DNA from: Flammula alnicola
Lineage: Eukaryota > Basidiomycota > Agaricomycetes > Agaricales > Strophariaceae
Direction: 5' to 3'
Assembly (NCBI GenBank): GCA_015499995.1
Contig: JADNRV010000119.1
Location: forward strand, 62,001-126,000
DNA length: 64,000 nucleotides
Each line of letters starts with the position of its first letter. The first letter of the stretch is position 1. Made by a program: the position numbers and the translations under genes. Shown here in pieces: positions 59,211 through 64,000 of this stretch. Below the pieces are notes generated by a model. That model saw nothing but the letters and a program-made list of their open reading frames with translations. It made no database searches and was not told where the DNA came from.

Positions 59211-62200
59211 ATGCCCAAGGCCACAGAGGGAAAGGCTGCGAGAGGAAAACCGACTTTTACATGCGCCTGCACTAGAGGTTGTAAAGGTCGTACACGAGAG
59301 TTATCCGAGGCACTGTACAAGAAACACGCCAAGTTCAGAAAGCTAGACGAGGCTACTGACAAAGGCAACGTGGATGATGTAGCTTCTCCTCAGCAAGCTA
59401 ACGTCCAACATAGCCAACGTGATGAGTCTGTAAGTTTTCAAATTGCAATTCAAGCGACATCACTGAAATATACTTTGTTCAGTCCTCTAGTTCTTTGCCT
59501 ATCGAGCTTGCGCCATCACCTGAGGCCACTCCTCGATTGTCCGAGTCTCAATCGCTTGCCTTGTCGGCATCCCTTGATCACCCCAACCCACCTTTGCCAA
59601 CCAGCTCCGGCAGCTTTGCCACTACAGACTTACCAGATCCAGCGGCACAACATGGCCGTCTCCCTTTCGATATCGCCTTTGAGGAGCCTGACGAAGACGC
59701 CTCTGCTCCTGATCCCGGATGCCTTGATCTGGATCCCAGCAGCCAAGAAAGCGATGCTGGTACTCAGCTAGACTCGGAGGATCCTTCACTGCCAATGTTG
59801 CCAAATCTTGAAAGTATTTTCGAAAATACTTGCCTCGAAGACTTGCTCACGGCTATCGAATTCATCCGGGCACTTCAGTCTGCATCTCATGATGATACTC
59901 ATTGCAAAATGGATCAGAACGCGATCCAACGGTTGAGAAACCCACCTACCACGCCTTTCGACATTAGCTCACTTCCTGATCTACGCCTTGGCCTTGATCT
60001 TTTCCTCGCTAACATGAACTCCTCCATCGAATCCTTCAACGCCAATCGGGATGCGATTCTACGACGACATCCGATGGATCATGTCCCTTCGTACGAGCAG
60101 ATGAAACGTCATATTAGCGATATAACAGGGGTCAGCTCCGTTGCTCACGCTATGTGTAAAAACAGCTGTCTCGCGTTCACGGGGCCATTTGCGAACCTGG
60201 ATCGCTGCCCGAAATGTAATGAACCTAAACTGTGTCCGACCACAAAGAAGCCCCAGCAAGAATTCCACACCATCTTGCTTGGTCCGATTTTGCAAGCTCT
60301 GTGGCGTGACGCATCAAGTGCAAAGAAGTTCTATCATCGGCGATGGAAGACTTGGGAGATCATTCGTGACCTTCAGACAAACTCTGGCAATCTCTCCTCC
60401 TATGACGACTTTTACAGCGGTAGCGACTATCTCGAGCAAGTCCGAAGCGGGAAAATTCAAGATGACGACATTGTCCTTATGCTCTCAATTGACGGCGCCC
60501 AGCTCTACGCACACAAGGCATCAGACTGCTGGATTTACCTGTGGGTTATCATGGACCTATCACCCGATGAACGATATAAGAAACGGCATGTTCTTCCTGG
60601 CGGGTTTATCCCCGGTCCGAATAAGCCAAAGAATATCGACTCTTTTCTATTTCCAGGGTTGCATCATGTCTGCGCGCTTCAGAGCGAGGGTCTACATATT
60701 TGGGACGCTTTCCAGGACCGAAGGTTTATCTCAAAATTGTTTCTTGCACTTAACACTGCAGATGGACCTGCGATGGCCTACTTGAACGGCCTAGTAGGAC
60801 ATCATGGCAAGTTTGGATGCCGTCTATATTGCCCTGTCCCAGGCAGGCATAAACCAAATGGTCCCCACTACTACCCTGCCCTCATGAAGCCCATCAACTA
60901 CGTGATGCCAGGATGTGATCACGACGATCTGCCATTCACCCTTTCAGCAGCTTCCTCGTCTAATCTATATCTTTCCAATCTCAACTTTCTGCTCAAATCA
61001 CCAAACGAAACCCAGTACAAGAAACGACGCTTAGAAACCGGTATAACAAAGCCCACAATTTTTCTAGGGTTCAATCCCAACCGAATTCTCGGGGTACCTG
61101 GATGCTTCGGTTCCGACATCATGCATCTAGGAACTTTCAACCTCTCAGACCTACTTGTTGCATTATGGCGAGGCATTCTCGATCACGATGCGGATGATCT
61201 TCCTTCTAGCTGGCCGTGGGCTGTTCTCAATGGCGAAATTTGGGAGGCTCATGGCAGAGACGTTGCTGCTGCTACTCCGTTTCTCCCTGGTTCATTTGAT
61301 CGACCTCCTCGCAACATTGCCGAAAAGATTAACAGCGGTTATAAAGCCTGGGAATGGTTGCTTTACCTTTACGGATTGGCGCCGGCTCTCCTTTATGGAG
61401 TTCTTCCCGAGCCATATTATTCTCACTTTTGCAAGCTTGTGCGTGCGATGCGCATCATTCAACAACACCACATCCGCGCCGATGACCTGCGACTGGCTGG
61501 CAATCTTCTTGAATCATTCGTTCAAGAATTTGAAGCTTTTTATTATCAACGGAGAGTGGGCCGCTTACATTTTTGTCGACAAAGTATTCATGCTTTACTA
61601 CACCTCGCACCCGAGGTTACGAGAATTGGCCCACCAATATGTTCGTCACAGTGGACCATGGAGCGCACTATCGGAAATCTAGGAGAAGAGATTCGACAAC
61701 CGTCCAATCCCTACGCGAACCTATCACAACGTGGGCTGCTTAGATGTCAGGTGAACGCATTAATGGCGATGATACCTGATTTTGGCCCTTCACCACCCTC
61801 TTTACCTCGAGGTGCGATCGATCTCGGACAGGGATATGTTCTCCTCCACGCTCGAGACAGGTACGATCGCCTCATGCGTCCCCAGGAAGCTGGTGCACTT
61901 TTGCGTTATCTCGGCAGCGCAGCAGCAGAGGGCAGCGAGTCCGTCAACTGTGACTGGTGTCCAAAGGTCACCCGATGGGCTCGGCTTCGACTTCCAAATG
62001 GTCAGGTTGCTAGGTGTCGCTGGAAGGAATCCCTCAAACCCTTGGGAAAGCTCAGAACTGCTCGTAATGTGAAGGTATGAGTCAATTGAACAAATCTCGG
62101 GCACACTGTGCTAACGCTACAAATATTCTCATCTAGTTCATTGCCGACAATGGCATTGCTCGCTTTGGCGAAGTCCTGTACTATTTTCGCTGTAAGCGGC

Positions 62201-63549
62201 AAAATACCGTTATTTCCCTGGCTGTTCTTTCGGCATATTCCCAGCCCGATCCAGAACTGCTGGCCGCTTCACACGGAACATTCATTTCTTGCAAGTACCT
62301 TGGGGACAATTCGCTGCAAGTTATTGACGTCTCTCGTATCCAATCCGTTGTAGCGATGGTACCTCACAAATTGGAAAAGCACAGAGTTGAAGAAAAATAT
62401 TATTTCCTGGTAGAGAGACCCGGGTAAGGTTGGCGGGAGCTCCACGGCAGGAATTCATTTTCGCTTTCGTCTTCTGACGTCCAAGCGTGTGCCTCTGAAT
62501 CAAACTCCATCTCCGGCAGGCCCGGCAGCTTGTTAGATGTGCGTCAAGGCCCTCTATTCACAGAAAAAGCCAAGAATTATGCTGCATTTTATGTTGAATA
62601 TAAAATCTCCGAGCTCATTTACCCATATTCTCCTTTTTCTATGATAATCCAAGACTGTTGAGCAGCTGAAAGATTGGTCCGTGGTCGTATTTTGATTGTA
62701 GGAATGAAAATACAGGCACTCAGGCTGCCAGTGAGGCAGGTCGCTCCCTGAAAATTTTACGAGTTCCTTGTTCCTTCGAGCTGCAGCTGAGTGCCCATAC
62801 ATTACTTCCTTTTACCTTTTTTTATCATTGAAGCAGCTGTTTTTGGCAGTAAGTTTCCAAAAATTGAAGCACAGTGCAGCAAGCGATGCAGGTTAGTACA
62901 TACCGAAGCCCCGGGTTGGAATTCCAGACGGTCGAAAAATTATAAATAAACCGTACCTTCAATTCATTATCTCCCTATTTTAATATGTATTGCACAGAAC
63001 CGGAGTAGGAAGCCGTGTATGGAGTTCAATTGGCCGCCACCTTGGACAAGCTTCTAGCTTTAACTTTTAAGTCCTTGCCTTTTGAGGGGTCAAACTTATT
63101 CTCGTTCTCTCTCTGCTGAGCCATAAAATAAATTTCTTCCAAATAAAATATTTCAATGTGTTAGGATGACGTGAGAACAACCCTTGACAGCCTCTTTAAA
63201 GTTGAGAGGCCTAAAGTGCTGAAGCATTGAGACGAGGACGAGCAAAGCACTCATGTAAGCATTATACGACGGCTTGTAGTTTTTAATAATTAATGTATGT
63301 AGGCACATGGATATAGGACTGAACTGTGGTCACGCTACACCGGTATCACGACACAGACACCCCACTCACACCATTTGCAGCGCCTGGAATGGGAGGAAGG
63401 AAGCGCGGGATGCCCTGCCAAATTGAAACTCAGAAGCGGCAAGTTGGTGACCGAACGTCAAATGCCAAAATCCTGCCGTGGAGCTCCCGCCAACGCTACC
63501 CGGGCTAGATGTGGTTCGTCTAGGGGGCAGCGAAGAAAACCTTAGTTGA
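59211..63549 (+). CDS. Tnp2-type transposase (Transposase_21, CACTA/EnSpm-like), interrupted near its end by an insertion
   Basis: Exon 1 (59211-59429) reads PKATEGKAARGKPTFTCACT, with a CxCxxxC cluster likely to bind zinc, and ends DES at a GTAAGT donor. Exon 2 (about 59483-62077) is open for over 860 codons. It has a Cys cluster (CPKCNEPKLCPTT), LSIDGAQLYAHKASDCWIYL, MDLSPDERYKKRHVLPGGF, PGPNKPKNIDSFLFPGLHH, GSDIMHLGTFNLSDLL and WTMERTIGNLGEEI, all typical of basidiomycete Tnp2 transposases. After an intron (62078-62137), exon 3 reads FIADNGIARFGEVLYYF and, after KLEKHRVEEKYYFLVERPG, meets TAA at 62425. The same frame resumes past the element at 63505 with LDVVRLGGSEENLS and a stop at 63549. 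Without the insertion the gene would be complete. As it stands the protein lacks 14 residues. Confidence 0.85.
62425..63498. mobile_element. Element of 1,074 bp inserted in the Tnp2 gene
   Basis: Ends TAAGGTTGGCGGGAGCTCC (62425) and, reversed at the right, TAGCGTTGGCGGGAGCTCC (to 63498). The match continues through ACGGCAGGA, so about 28 bases pair with two mismatches. CCCGGG lies on both sides (62419-62424 and 63499-63504) and may be a 6-bp target duplication; because it is palindromic it could instead be part of the ends. No coding frame of note. The family is not recognised; it is not hAT-like on duplication length. Confidence 0.8.
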
Positions 63550-63693
63550 CATCATTGGATTATTATAGTTGTCTTAGTTTACTGTTATGGTTTTCTTACT
63601 AATAGTGACAACTTATGTATCTGTTGCATAGCCTTCTTGTCGATTGAACCCTCTTTACATTCACACCATATAAACGACGTACCTTCTCTGCCC

Positions 63694-64000
63694 ATGCCTT
63701 CTTTGTGGCCGCCCTCTATATATCGCGGACCTCCTCACAAGGCCCACATTCTCCTGGACACCACCTGCTTCAGCAGTGCCGACCTCGATAACTTATCGGA
63801 CTTCGATACTGAGTCAGACACGGACACCGACCCCGACATTGGCTCCCAACACTCTCTCTTTGATCTTGCCAATCCTACCAACATGTCCAAGAAGGCCATG
63901 AAAAACCCAGAAACTCATGCAGAAATTTCCCGAAGGAAGGCCCTTTCTAACAGTGCCCTCGATACGGAAGCCTGCTACAATCATCCCACCTTCCCTGCTT
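63694..64000 (+). CDS. Start of an unrecognised protein, runs off the window
   Basis: An ATG with a catataaa TATA-like stretch 27 bases upstream opens a frame that stays open to the window end, over 100 codons. It reads MPSLWPPSIYRGPPHKAHI, then an acidic part (LDNLSDFDTESDTDTDPDIG) and a basic part (KKAMKNPETHAEISRRKAL). No domain can be named. The acidic, then basic layout and the position beside a transposase make a second transposon gene or a retrotransposon gag-like protein possible. Confidence 0.5.
   Translation, partial: MPSLWPPSIYRGPPHKAHILLDTTCFSSADLDNLSDFDTESDTDTDPDIGSQHSLFDLANPTNMSKKAMKNPETHAEISRRKALSNSALDTEACYNHPTFPA

Noticed and set aside
62425..63498. Ordinary intron in the Tnp2 gene (GTAAGG donor at the junction)
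   Set aside because: The acceptor that would restore LDVVRLGG is missing, the length is about 20 times the usual intron here, and the paired inverted ends point to an inserted element.

Overview
The window is nuclear DNA of a basidiomycete fungus, most likely an Agaricomycete. Genes are dense and cut by many 45-70 nt GT-AG introns. The gene families (CDC48, an F-box/LRR protein, a NACHT-type STAND NTPase, a Tnp2 transposase, a Kre9-like GPI protein) and the clustering of small DNA transposons fit that group. No rRNA, tRNA or CRISPR array was found.

Left part (1-41 kb) is mostly ordinary genome. On the minus strand: DGAT2 (cut by the window start), CDC48, tubulin cofactor B and a secreted GH5 glucanase. 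On the plus strand: a secreted class 3 lipase, a small membrane protein and a hypothetical protein, then a 1.7 kb gap, then an F-box/LRR protein. Next on the minus strand: two unrecognised genes, the actin-binding protein ABP1, a type B carboxylesterase and a CE4-type polysaccharide deacetylase. Then come an APC amino-acid permease (+), a secreted agmatinase (-), a MATE exporter (+), the oligosaccharyltransferase subunit STT3 (+), a 2.8 kb gap and a GPI-anchored Kre9-like wall protein (+).

Right part (41-64 kb) is accessory and rich in mobile DNA. Three non-autonomous elements with terminal inverted repeats and perfect 8-bp target duplications (hAT-like) lie within 7 kb. One is inserted in the coding sequence of a NACHT NTPase gene. 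From 48.5 to 58 kb I see no convincing gene, but several repeat families: a small fold-back repeat (four copies), an approximately 70-bp hairpin minisatellite (about 14 units), paired TTCGAA hairpins, a 125-bp direct repeat and an inverted pair of promoter-like segments 8.8 kb apart. The end holds a Tnp2-type transposase gene whose last codons are separated from the rest by a 1,074-bp inserted element, followed by the start of another ORF that runs off the window.

A recurring oddity is that conserved housekeeping genes (CDC48, TBCB, ABP1, STT3, MATE, esterase) carry single-base deletions that break the frame. CDC48 alone has at least nine. This points to uncorrected consensus errors in the assembly rather than to gene decay. 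Gene ends below are the ends of the homologous reading, not of one open frame.
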